From: an uncultured Rhodobacterales bacterium
GTDB taxonomy: Bacteria > Pseudomonadota > Alphaproteobacteria > Rhodobacterales > Rhodobacteraceae
Reading direction: 5' to 3'
Assembly: GCA_903845215.1 (NCBI GenBank)
Contig: CAIMWI010000028.1
Location: 1 to 56,325, forward strand
Length of the DNA: 56,325 nt
The number at the start of each line of letters is the position of its first letter. Positions within the stretch are counted from its first letter, which is position 1. Both the position numbers and the translations under genes were made by a program. Positions 21,062-28,688 of the stretch are shown here, in pieces. A model generated the notes under the pieces. The model did no database searches. It worked only from the letters and a program-made list of their open reading frames with translations, and was not told the DNA's origin.

Positions 21062-21494
21062 CTAACTTTTCCCGTCTTCCATTCGGGGGCAATGAATTTG
21101 CGAAGCCAACTTTTTGACGTGCCGCCGCAAAAAACGCTCATCTTGCGCCGCATCAAGCATTCCAAACGATGCTGCGCGGGGTTGGAGATTGCCTATCATA
21201 CCGCACCAAAAAGTCGGCCTTAAGGCCCAATTCCGCGTGGATCACTTTATGCATTGCCTTCAAAGCCTGACTCTTTTGGCCATCGCTGCGCAAGACGACC
21301 TCTCAACTGTTTGGAATCGGCCGCCTTGCGCGCACATTAAATCGCAACCCACACAACAGTCGCCACGCCAATTCGGCCCGACCGAAGACATTCTGCGCCA
21401 AAGCAACAGGCGCCAGAACGTAGGATGACGATAGACCAGATGCCGCCGTTACACTAAACTCTCCCCTGCGCCCTGCCACGGGCCACATTGGCAT
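21062..21494 (-). pseudogene. Probable remnant of a degraded gene
   Basis: Read on the minus strand, this stretch gives protein-like sequence (GLSSSYVLAPVALAQNVFGR, then AELAWRLLCGLRFNVRARRP), then an in-frame TGA. It continues in the same frame as KAMHKVIHAELGLKADFLVR up to a second TGA, then in another frame as LDAAQDERFLRRHVKKLASQ to a TAG at 21064-21062. One stop and one frameshift inside otherwise coherent amphipathic sequence suggest a broken gene. I cannot name the family. The alternative is chance open frame. The overlapping short plus-strand frames here show no ribosome binding site or recognisable domain. Confidence 0.35.
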
Positions 21495-21600
21495 TTAATC
21501 GAAGGGGAAGTGCAACTATGGCTCGGCACAACTGCTACCCGTCCGTTCAGATTGCAGCCCCTAAAATGTGCGATCCTTCGGCTTATCGGGATACAAGGGC

Positions 21601-22353
21601 ATGATAAAAAAGGCCGAGGGCGAACAGGCACTTTTAAACCTTTTGCCTGGAAATCCGTTGCGGGCAGCTTCCGTGAAGGTCGGTACTTCGGGTATCTCGG
21701 ATGGCAGACGCCTTTATACTTTGCCCAAATCGGCCTTTGACCAAAGCGCATCCACCCAATTTATGAAAACCGCTGAGGCCTTTCTTGGCCACAAGGCAGA
21801 TGCGTTGCAGCCCTGGCTCGACATTTGCGAAATGGTGCATTTTGGTCTAGACCCAGCATCGGGCGCCGATCGCCTGCCCGTTCGAAAAGTCTATCTTGAA
21901 TTGGTCACAAGCACCCCAAGCGACCCTGATCTAACCTTCATTGCCCTGAAGGCCGCAAAAGGTGGCCTACGCCTTAACCGCTATCACACCATTCCATTGG
22001 CGAATGAGGGGGGTGCCGATCAATTGCTCGCATCGCTGGGCCTGCCAGATTGGTTTGCGCCGCTTGCGCGCGGATTGACCCGCGCGATCGTCTTTGGATC
22101 AGCCGACTACGCAACCCTTTTGGTCACCGAAGACGGCACAGATCGTCGGTCTTTAGATTTTAACTTTGCAGATGAGGCCGCTTCGGATGCCGCTCTGGCC
22201 GCGATCGAAAAGCTTTTGGCAGGCCTCGGCCAAACAGCCGCCTCCATAAGTCAGCTTTTGGCCGCGCCACTTTGCCACGTTGCCATTGGGGTGTCGTCCG
22301 ATGGCACCCCCTTTGCAACTCTCTACGGGTTCCCAGAAGGTGACGACGTCTAA
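21601..22353 (+). CDS. Unrecognised ~250-aa protein with repeating beta-beta-alpha pattern
   Basis: I do not recognise this protein. The ATG at 21601 is preferred; the frame could also start at GTG 21568. No signal peptide or membrane segment is visible. The N-terminal third is helical (FMKTAEAFLGHKADALQPWL). Four hairpin-like units follow: HFGLDPASG...RKVYLELV, FIALKAAKGGLRLNRYHTIP, AIVFGSADYATLLVTEDGTD followed by a helix, and CHVAIGVSSDGTPFATLYGF at the end. The G-x-x-x-x-G...K-x-Y spacing resembles the protein at 24540-25376, and the alternation of hairpins and helices recalls ABBA-barrel prenyltransferases; that is an inference. It is divergent from the adhesin gene and convergent with the methyltransferase gene. 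A soluble cytoplasmic enzyme is likely. Confidence 0.7.
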   Translation: MIKKAEGEQALLNLLPGNPLRAASVKVGTSGISDGRRLYTLPKSAFDQSASTQFMKTAEAFLGHKADALQPWLDICEMVHFGLDPASGADRLPVRKVYLELVTSTPSDPDLTFIALKAAKGGLRLNRYHTIPLANEGGADQLLASLGLPDWFAPLARGLTRAIVFGSADYATLLVTEDGTDRRSLDFNFADEAASDAALAAIEKLLAGLGQTAASISQLLAAPLCHVAIGVSSDGTPFATLYGFPEGDDV

Positions 22354-22547
22354 ATTTTACCGGCACGGATCATTAAAGTTACTTGCCTTTCCACCCCTCG
22401 CGCCGCCCAGGCGAAAGACTAGTGGCAAGCAATTAAAGGGGCTTGCCCAACGCGAAATCCCAAACCAACACAGGCGCGAAAGCGCGCAAGCCCAAGGCCA
22501 TTGCACTGGTCTAACACCTTAACCTTTCTGCGCACGCATCGGCGCAA

Positions 22548-23309
22548 TTATGCGGGCAAAAGAACAAGCACCGGATAAGATGCCTTTCCTGCCTCGAAGA
22601 TGCGGCGCAATTCAATAACGGGATCATCGGTAACTTCATCTGGGCAAGCTGAGCCCATCCACTCAAAACTTGGCAGGCAACGGGGGGCAAGATCCTCAAC
22701 CTGCACAACCTTCAATCCTGCAAGCGCCGCTTGTTCGCAAATCTCTGCCAATTTGAGGTTGGGTCTGGGCCAAGGGGAAAAACCCGCACATACTGTTGCC
22801 ACGGATTGCGGGCTTGCATCGTCTTTGAAAAGGATCGTGCTGGCCACCATTCTTCCACTTGGGCGCATTGCCCGCGCTGATGCTGAAAAAAAACCCATTA
22901 AGTTTTGAAAGTGAAACATTGCTTCAATCGAAACGATGCGATCCGCCCAACTTATGCGTGATTCGGAAAAATCTGCCGCATCTGAAAGTTGAAAATCTAC
23001 AATTGATCGCCAAGGCCCGCCCTTTGCGGCATCGATCTGCCTTTGGTCAATATTGATACCGGTAAGCTGAACGCCTTCAAAATGGGCGTCGATCCATCTT
23101 AAGGTACCGCCCAGTCCGCATCCCACATCCACAATGCTATCGCCTGCTTTCAGATCTAGCAGGTCGATGTGATGTAAACTCATCAATTCTTGCGCCAAGG
23201 ACAGCGTTTGGCCTTCGACTTTATTGCCGAATAGGCCAAGATGAACATGATCAGAAACGATCCCCCGACTGTAGGCCGCCAATAGGTTGTCGAAATAAGC
23301 TAGGTTCAT
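22548..23309 (-). CDS. SAM-dependent class I methyltransferase
   Basis: 253 residues from ATG 23309, whose first bases overlap the TGA of the upstream oxygenase gene (ATGA), indicating translational coupling. The frame extends to a TTG at 23318, but ATG 23309 is better. SAM-binding motif I is clear: DSIVDVGCGLGGTLRWI (about residues 56-72). An acidic residue after the second strand follows in LTGINIDQRQI, and then a UbiE/cyclopropane-synthase-like pattern (DRIVSIEAMFHFQN, SARAMRPSGRMVAST). This fits a small-molecule O-, N- or C-methyltransferase. The substrate is unknown. Co-translation with an oxygenase suggests both modify the same small molecule or peptide. The C-terminus (ASYPVLVLLPA) seems complete. 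Confidence 0.85.
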   Translation of the reverse strand: MNLAYFDNLLAAYSRGIVSDHVHLGLFGNKVEGQTLSLAQELMSLHHIDLLDLKAGDSIVDVGCGLGGTLRWIDAHFEGVQLTGINIDQRQIDAAKGGPWRSIVDFQLSDAADFSESRISWADRIVSIEAMFHFQNLMGFFSASARAMRPSGRMVASTILFKDDASPQSVATVCAGFSPWPRPNLKLAEICEQAALAGLKVVQVEDLAPRCLPSFEWMGSACPDEVTDDPVIELRRIFEAGKASYPVLVLLPA

Positions 23310-24244
23310 CCCCAACAAAAATTCCTGCCACCGGTTTTTGCGCTAGCCATAAAGCTACAAAGGGTCCACCGCGTGCGCGACCCTTCAACGGGCGCCACTC
23401 TGTGCAGCCGTCTTCCAGATCGCACAATGACCATTGAACCGGCCGGCACATGAACCAAATGGGACTTTAGCTTATTCAAATCCGGCTTATGCGCGAGATC
23501 GTCATCATTACGGTGTTCAACCGCAAGATCAGTCGACAAAAGGTCGTAAAGCTCCAACATCCCTCCTGCTTCTGCTTCAGCAAGCGTCACAACAAAAGAT
23601 AGAATATCCCCCTCGGTCGCCTCGGCGATGTAGCGGTAACTTGGCCTAAAGCTTTGCTCGTTGTCAAAATGCGCCGGAATATACCCGCCTGGCCTATGCC
23701 CCCGAAATGTGGTGAAAAAATGCCGGCTTGCGCCTGGTCCGGGGGCGGCCTCAAACGTATGGCCGCCGTCCAATTCGCTCAAAACCTCCACAAGGCGCGC
23801 AGCTATGTCCAACCCGAAACCGGCACCAAACTGCAACAAATCAGATTCAAAACGCTGTGCCGCTTTGAAATAATCCTCAAGATTGGGATCATTGAGGTTC
23901 AAGTTGCGGCCCAAAAAGAATGATCGAAATGGGCCAGGAAACTCGGTAACTTCAAAGCGGTCTGGGCTTTTTTCAAGAGAGTCGACGATTTTGGCGCAGA
24001 TATCTTTGGAAAAAACTTCATCAACCAAGATGACGTCGGCCGAACCATCGCGCAAGCGTTCAAATGCAGTGTTGGGCAAAACCGCGCCCGGTCCTTTTCT
24101 CAAGATCGTCAGAAAGTTTGCCGCGTCATCCATATCCAACCTTAGCCCTATTTGCGAAAAATTTCTGGAACGCTGAAGCCTGCCCAAGACACAATCAATC
24201 CGGCGTGTGAAACATATCGTCTCGATGAAGTCTTGCATAGTCAT
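23306..24244 (-). CDS. 2-oxoglutarate/Fe(II)-dependent oxygenase family protein
   Basis: 312 residues from ATG 24244 (weak AGGG upstream); an internal ATG at 24133 (MDDAANFLTIL) is an alternative start. The C-terminal half carries the double-stranded beta-helix signature of 2OG/Fe(II) dioxygenases: HFD in GGYIPAHFDNEQSFRPSY as the first two metal ligands, GGMLELYD as the central strand, and GRRLHRVAPVEGSRTRWTL, giving the distal His ligand and the Arg that binds the 2OG carboxylate. All key residues are present, so an active hydroxylase, desaturase or related enzyme is expected. It is first in a two-gene operon with the methyltransferase. The substrate cannot be read from the sequence. Confidence 0.78.
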   Translation of the reverse strand: MTMQDFIETICFTRRIDCVLGRLQRSRNFSQIGLRLDMDDAANFLTILRKGPGAVLPNTAFERLRDGSADVILVDEVFSKDICAKIVDSLEKSPDRFEVTEFPGPFRSFFLGRNLNLNDPNLEDYFKAAQRFESDLLQFGAGFGLDIAARLVEVLSELDGGHTFEAAPGPGASRHFFTTFRGHRPGGYIPAHFDNEQSFRPSYRYIAEATEGDILSFVVTLAEAEAGGMLELYDLLSTDLAVEHRNDDDLAHKPDLNKLKSHLVHVPAGSMVIVRSGRRLHRVAPVEGSRTRWTLCSFMASAKTGGRNFCWG

Positions 24245-24539
24245 CTTGCCCTGTTCATTCAGGGATCAAAACCTGATCTTTGCGGGCCAAGACACGGTGT
24301 TCGCCCTGTAACGACCACAATAGTCTAGAATTTGACGGTCTGCTGACTTGGCGGCGAGCAGAAAAACCGCTTGATATGCTAGATTTGTCAGGCGATCTTG
24401 GTCCGTCAGATCAGTTCCATTGGGGAATGTCGTCTAAACAGGCGCCCTTTTGAAAGAAGGATGCCTTGAACCAACGGGCACACCAAAACTAGGTTTTTTG
24501 TGACTATTTTCAGATGTCCAGCCAAGGAATTCCGACGAA
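24245..24539. promoter_or_regulatory. Divergent promoter region between oxygenase and 278-aa gene
   Basis: 295 bases between two divergently transcribed genes must hold the promoters of both. It is AT-richer than its surroundings (for example around 24310-24380 and 24480-24520). I see no clear operator palindrome or gene in it. Confidence 0.45.
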
Positions 24540-25376
24540 ATGAACCGCGCGTTTCGAAAGCATGATGATCCATTCCGTGATTTCTGCCAATGGGATTACG
24601 ACCCAATGGTTGCGCCTGATCAGGCAACCTTGCAGCAATCGGCCCTGTTGCTGAACTCACTTGAACAAACGCCAGTCGGACGCCAACTCCTCGACATCTT
24701 CACCCGTATTCAAGCCTGCTGGGGAGAGTTCAACACCGTCTGGGGTATAAAATCGACAGATGGCATCCTTTCTTGGGAGCTTTATTTCTACGATTATGCA
24801 CGCGATGAACGTCGCCTAGGCATTTCTGATTTGGCAAAGTGCCTTCCCGAACTCGTAGCCCCGGGGCTTGCGTCAGCGGACCGTTGGCCTTGGTTCATGT
24901 TCTCGGTTGAGTTTGACGGCAATACATTAAAGACCGGCGGAATTAAATCTGTCGATCTATATTTTGAGGATGAGGGAGGCACGATCAGCGCTGGCGTTTC
25001 TGAAGTTTGGGATGGCAAACTGCGGCAAAGGAAGAATGACTATCGGTTCTACCGCAGCGCCCTAGATCGTGCCGAATTGCAAAATGACCTTTGTGATTTG
25101 CCCAACCTGCCAGAACCGCTTGCACCCGGCCGTTACGGTGAAGAGATATTTGTCATATCGCGCAAAGCCATATCGAGTGCTGTGTATTTTTCACGGGTTG
25201 ATGTGCAGCGTACACTTCAGTTCGCACATGAAAACGGCTTTTCACCAGCACTGACGGCCTGCCTAGCGGCAGATGCCAATGCGCTTGCGCCTTATCGATT
25301 TGACCTTGGCATAGACTTTTCGGTGCAATCTGGAAAAAGTGTGGTGCGCAGGTCAGCCATTTATGGGATATTTTGA
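24540..25376 (+). CDS. Unrecognised 278-aa protein, possible ABBA-type prenyltransferase-like fold
   Basis: Start ATG 24540 with AAGGAA upstream; divergent from the oxygenase gene. No signal peptide or membrane helix. The N-terminal ~70 residues look helical. Hairpin segments follow: NTVWGIKSTDGILSWELYFY, WFMFSVEFDG...TGGIKSVDLYF, ISRKAISSAVYFSRVDVQRT and FDLGIDFSVQSGKSVVRRSA. The order M-F-x(n)-T-G-G-x-K, then K-x-x-x-V-Y-F-S, then G-K-x-x-x-R resembles what I recall of NphB/CloQ aromatic prenyltransferases, but the last repeat of that family is not evident. The end (IYGIF) and hairpin spacing also resemble the protein at 21601-22353. I cannot name it with confidence; a prenyltransferase-like enzyme or a new family are the main options. 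Confidence 0.7.
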   Translation: MNRAFRKHDDPFRDFCQWDYDPMVAPDQATLQQSALLLNSLEQTPVGRQLLDIFTRIQACWGEFNTVWGIKSTDGILSWELYFYDYARDERRLGISDLAKCLPELVAPGLASADRWPWFMFSVEFDGNTLKTGGIKSVDLYFEDEGGTISAGVSEVWDGKLRQRKNDYRFYRSALDRAELQNDLCDLPNLPEPLAPGRYGEEIFVISRKAISSAVYFSRVDVQRTLQFAHENGFSPALTACLAADANALAPYRFDLGIDFSVQSGKSVVRRSAIYGIF

Positions 25377-25577
25377 ACGCGGCTTCATTCAAAGCCACGC
25401 TTTACTGGCCACATCAAAGGGATGCCGCTTCACCAAGGCACCAAACACAGCGACGGGTCGGGCAAAACCCTGTCTATCCCCTAAAAGTTACCGCGATCGC
25501 CTTTTGCACTTTCGCGGCATGAAACCTTTCCCGCGTCGTTGTTTTTGTGCGCCACCAAAAGGCTTATTCATGCCCAA

Positions 25578-26723
25578 TCACGCCACCCTGCAACCACCAA
25601 CCCAAACGCCGCGCACCGCCGCAGCGTGTGGCAGGCGCGCCACACGGATCACATCGGCGCGCAAGCCAATCTGCAATTGGCCCCGATCGGTTAAGCCTGT
25701 GGCCTGTGCGGGGGCCTGCGTCACCGTGGCCACTCCGCGCGGCAGATCTGACCACTGATCCCCCAGCATCAGCGCCGCCGTCAACAAGGCCGAGGGCACA
25801 TAATCAGACGACAAGATATCCAAAAGGTCCAATTCCGCCAAATCTTTTGCCGCCACATTGCCCGAATGTGACCCGCCGCGGATCAGATTGGGCGCGCCCA
25901 TCATCACATGGATGCCCCTTGCGCGGCATTCCTGTGCCGCCTCAACCGTGGTGGGAAATTCGGCAAAGGTCGCCCCATGCCGCGCTGATGTGGCCACCTG
26001 CCCGGCCGTTGTGTCATCATGGCTGGCCAAAACCGCGCCAAAGCGGCGGGCTTCGGCCACGGCGGCGGCTTCGTGCTGGGCCCCGAGGCGGTCAGAGATC
26101 GCCTGTTGGCTGGCGACATGGTGCAGGAACTCTTCCTCGCTTAAGCCATGTTTGCCGCGCACATAGTTGCGCAATTGATCCAGATTGCGAAACTGGCGTT
26201 GGCCGGGGGTATGATCCATCAGGCTAACGATGCCGATGCCATCGTGCGGGCCGAATTTGGCCAGTTCTGCGATCAGCGTTTCCGAACACACCTCGGCACG
26301 CAGGTGCAAAAGGTGGTTTATCCGCAAAGATCCTGCATGGCGCAGCGCCAAAATCTCGTCCGCCAAAAGCCGGGCATATTCGCCGTAGCTGGCCTTGTCT
26401 TTTGACACAATCGAACCCACCCGCAGGGCATCGAACACCGTCGTGATCCCGGTCGAAGCCAATTCTCCATCATGGGCCAAAATCGCGCCAATGTGGGGAA
26501 ACTGTACCTTGGGGCGCGGTTCGATATGGCGTTCTAGATTGTCAGTGTGCAACTCGATCAGGCCGGGCATGACCAGATCGCCACCGCAATCTTGGGCCCC
26601 TGCAGGCACATGGGTGCCCGTTTCAATCGCAGCAATGACGCCACCTGACAGGTGCAGCGACCCGGTGATCACCTCTTGCGGCAGTACAAGCTTGGCATTG
26701 GCAAGGATCGTATTCGGCATCAT
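25578..26723 (-). CDS. phnM: Alpha-D-ribose 1-methylphosphonate 5-triphosphate diphosphatase (first copy)
   Basis: 381 residues from ATG 26723; the frame extends to a GTG at 26771, inside the palindromic site, so the later ATG is preferred. It is an amidohydrolase-fold enzyme that removes pyrophosphate from 5-triphospho-ribosyl phosphonate, the product of the PhnGHIL step, giving the PhnJ substrate. Metal-binding motif PGLIELHTDNLERH lies near residues 52-65, and LASHDDTTAGQ and SDYVPSALL are typical PhnM motifs. Length matches the family (about 380). It is divergent from the DUF1045 gene, with a perfect palindrome between them, and thus lies outside the phnG-phnN transcript. A second, diverged PhnM is at 33327. 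Confidence 0.93.
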   Translation of the reverse strand: MMPNTILANAKLVLPQEVITGSLHLSGGVIAAIETGTHVPAGAQDCGGDLVMPGLIELHTDNLERHIEPRPKVQFPHIGAILAHDGELASTGITTVFDALRVGSIVSKDKASYGEYARLLADEILALRHAGSLRINHLLHLRAEVCSETLIAELAKFGPHDGIGIVSLMDHTPGQRQFRNLDQLRNYVRGKHGLSEEEFLHHVASQQAISDRLGAQHEAAAVAEARRFGAVLASHDDTTAGQVATSARHGATFAEFPTTVEAAQECRARGIHVMMGAPNLIRGGSHSGNVAAKDLAELDLLDILSSDYVPSALLTAALMLGDQWSDLPRGVATVTQAPAQATGLTDRGQLQIGLRADVIRVARLPHAAAVRGVWVGGCRVA

Positions 26724-26763
26724 GGGGCTTTCAGGATAGGGGGCCTTGCTGCCCTGCCCGCGC

Positions 26764-26785
26764 TTTGTCACACAGATGTGACAAA
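26764..26785. promoter_or_regulatory. Perfect 22-bp palindrome between phnM and the DUF1045 gene
   Basis: TTTGTCACA and TGTGACAAA are perfect 9-bp inverted arms around CAGA. The site sits in the 82-bp gap between the divergent starts at 26723 (minus) and 26806 (plus), where an operator controlling both genes is expected. It contains TGTCAC, a half of the Pho-box consensus, on both strands. It is too short and lacks a T-run to act as a terminator. The binding protein is unknown (PhoB, or a CRP/FNR or GntR type regulator). Confidence 0.55.
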
Positions 26786-26805
26786 ATCACGCTAGGCGGA
26801 ACCGC

Positions 26806-27483
26806 ATGGAAAAGATGAAACGCTACGCTGTCTATTACGCGCCCGACGCAGGGCCCTTTGCACAAGCCGCCGCTGCTTGGCTGGGCTGGGATCCGGCCAC
26901 GGGGCGCGCTGTTAGCCAGCCTGAACTGGGGCTTGATCTGGCTGCGATGACGGCCGATCCGCGCAAATACGGATTTCACGGCACGATCAAGCCGCCCTTC
27001 CGGTTGGCCCAAGGGGTCAGTGTTGATGACTTGCTGTCTGCCATGGCGCAGATGGCCCAAACGCTGCCCGCTGTAACGATGCCCGGATTGCAAATGCTGG
27101 ATCTTGAGGGGTTCTTGGCGCTGGTCCCGCAAGGCGATCAAACGGCCCTTGGGCAACTGGCAGCACAAGTCGTGGCCGACCTTGACCCGTTGCGTGCGCC
27201 CCTGACCGAGGCCGAGATTGCCCGCCGCAGGCCAGACCGTCTGACGCCCCGCCAACGCGACCTGCTTGACCTGTACGGCTATCCTTACGTCATGGAAGAG
27301 TTCCGCTTCCATCTGACCCTGTCGGGCCACTTGTCGTCCGAAGACCACGCCGCCCTTTTGCCCTTGGCCAAAGCCCATTTCGCCCCGCACCTGCCGCAGC
27401 CCTTTTGCGTCAGCGCGCTGTGCCTGTTTGGCGAGGCAGAGGATGGCCGCTTTCATCTGCTTCACCGCACCAATTTGGCCTGA
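26806..27483 (+). CDS. DUF1045 phosphonate-operon protein, 2H phosphoesterase superfamily
   Basis: 225 residues from ATG 26806. Two H-x-T motifs, HGT in YGFHGTIKPPF (His58) and HLT in FRFHLTLSG (His169), are the paired catalytic motifs of 2H phosphoesterases, which open cyclic phosphodiesters or hydrolyse RNA-type phosphates. This family is known from phosphonate operons (putative phosphonate metabolism protein). C-P lyase produces ribose 1,2-cyclic phosphate 5-phosphate, opened in E. coli by PhnP; no phnP is recognisable in this window. I infer this protein may do that step or a related cyclic phosphate hydrolysis. It is divergent from phnM, and its last 22 bases overlap the 3' end of the convergent phnN. 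Confidence 0.85.
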   Translation: MEKMKRYAVYYAPDAGPFAQAAAAWLGWDPATGRAVSQPELGLDLAAMTADPRKYGFHGTIKPPFRLAQGVSVDDLLSAMAQMAQTLPAVTMPGLQMLDLEGFLALVPQGDQTALGQLAAQVVADLDPLRAPLTEAEIARRRPDRLTPRQRDLLDLYGYPYVMEEFRFHLTLSGHLSSEDHAALLPLAKAHFAPHLPQPFCVSALCLFGEAEDGRFHLLHRTNLA

Positions 27484-28007
27484 AGCGCGGCCAAAAGCCG
27501 CGCGATGCCCACCTCGGGTGTTGCATCGTTGGTAATGTCAATCACCGCCATCCCATCGGGCACCGCGTAAGAGGCGCGCGCCAAGCGCGCTTCGATCTCG
27601 GCCATGGTTTCGCGCCCCCGCGCGGCTAGCCGTTCGGCCAGAACCTTGGACGGGGCAGAAATGCGCAGCACAATCAGGTTTGGAAACTGTTCTAACGCCA
27701 AAGGCAGCGCCGCGCGCGAGCCGTTAAAGACCACATCGCCCCCCTGCCCCAAACTGGCAAACTCGGTCTTACGGATGCCGTAGCGCAGGCCATGGGCCGG
27801 CCATTCCAGCGCAAAGGCTCCACTATCCCTTAGAAAATCAAACTCTTGCGGACTTACCCCTTCAAAAGGCTCGTCCCCCGCAACCTGCGGTCGGGTGATC
27901 ACACGCCGCGCCCAATGCAGCGCAGGTGTCGCCGCCACGGCCCCCGATAGCAGCGTGTCCTTGCCCGCGCCTGATGGGCCGACAACGGCAAAGACGCGGC
28001 CTGTCAT
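27462..28007 (-). CDS. phnN: Ribose 1,5-bisphosphate phosphokinase
   Basis: 181 residues from ATG 28007, overlapping the phnL TGA (ATGA). The P-loop is VVGPSGAGKDTL (residues 8-19). It belongs to the guanylate-kinase-like PhnN family, which phosphorylates ribose 1,5-bisphosphate with ATP to PRPP, returning the C-P lyase sugar product to nucleotide metabolism. Further family features are RRVITRP (about residues 35-41), FALEWPAHGLRYGI and VFNGSRAAL. Length is normal. It is last of the phnGHIJKLN operon, and its 3' end overlaps the DUF1045 gene tail to tail. Confidence 0.94.
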   Translation of the reverse strand: MTGRVFAVVGPSGAGKDTLLSGAVAATPALHWARRVITRPQVAGDEPFEGVSPQEFDFLRDSGAFALEWPAHGLRYGIRKTEFASLGQGGDVVFNGSRAALPLALEQFPNLIVLRISAPSKVLAERLAARGRETMAEIEARLARASYAVPDGMAVIDITNDATPEVGIARLLAALQAKLVR

Positions 28008-28687
28008 TGCGCCATCTCGGGGGTGAATTGGGTAACATCAACCAGCCGGTCGCACAGGCGTGCGCGCGCCTGTTCATCATGGAAAATCCCGATGATAGCG
28101 GCACCGCGCGCCTTGGCGGACTCGATCAGGGTCAAGACCACCTCGCGGTTGACAAGATCAAGGCTGGCGGTGGGTTCATCCAGCAACAAAGCCGGATAGG
28201 GATGCACAAAGCCGCGTGCGATATTGACGCGCTGTTGTTCACCACCCGAAAACGTGGTGGGCGACAGCGACCAAAGCCGTTCAGGGATGTTCAATTGCGC
28301 CAAAAGCGCCATGGCCCGCGCCCGTGCCTCTTTGGCCGGAATCCCCAGCGTCAGCAGCGGTTCGGCCACCACCTCAACCGTGGGCACGCGGGGCACCACG
28401 CGTAAGAACTGGCTGACATAGCCCAAAGTGCCCCGCCGCAGGGCTATGATCTCGCGCGGCGCAGCCTTGGCCACATCGACATCGCCCACCATGATAGAGC
28501 CCGCCGCCGCCAGATAGTTGCCCCAGATCATCCGCATCAAGGTGGATTTGCCCGACCCCGATGCCCCGACAAGCCCAAGGCACTCGCCCGGTGCCACCGC
28601 CAGATTGGCCCCCGCCATGACGGGAATAACCGCTGCGCCTTGGTTGTGCAGGGTAAAGCTTTTGGAAAGGTTGGATATCGTGATCAC
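28004..28687 (-). CDS. phnL: C-P lyase ABC-type ATPase subunit PhnL
   Basis: 227 residues from GTG 28687, one base past the phnK stop, with AGGT upstream. It is an ABC ATPase domain without a membrane partner: Walker A GASGSGKST, signature FSGGEQQRV, Walker B ALLLDEPTAS and a C-terminal FHDE switch. In the C-P lyase pathway PhnL acts with PhnG, PhnH and PhnI in coupling phosphonate to the 1'-carbon of ATP, releasing adenine. It overlaps phnN by four bases. Length and motifs match the family and it looks intact. Confidence 0.94.
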   Translation of the reverse strand: MITISNLSKSFTLHNQGAAVIPVMAGANLAVAPGECLGLVGASGSGKSTLMRMIWGNYLAAAGSIMVGDVDVAKAAPREIIALRRGTLGYVSQFLRVVPRVPTVEVVAEPLLTLGIPAKEARARAMALLAQLNIPERLWSLSPTTFSGGEQQRVNIARGFVHPYPALLLDEPTASLDLVNREVVLTLIESAKARGAAIIGIFHDEQARARLCDRLVDVTQFTPEMAQ

Positions 28688-28688
28688 A

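Larger units (their letters stand above)
20782..21600. other. Intergenic region between the adhesin and the accessory gene block
   Basis: About 820 bases without an intact convincing gene. It holds the adhesin leader (left), an AT-rich stretch near 20900-21060 that could contain promoters, the gene relic on the minus strand, and the promoter of the plus-strand gene that starts near 21601. No insertion sequence ends or direct repeats were seen. Confidence 0.5.

Noticed and set aside
20960..21428. Short plus-strand frames right of the adhesin start
   Set aside because: Their translations change frame within a protein-like minus-strand pattern and have no ribosome site; treated as shadows of the probable gene relic.
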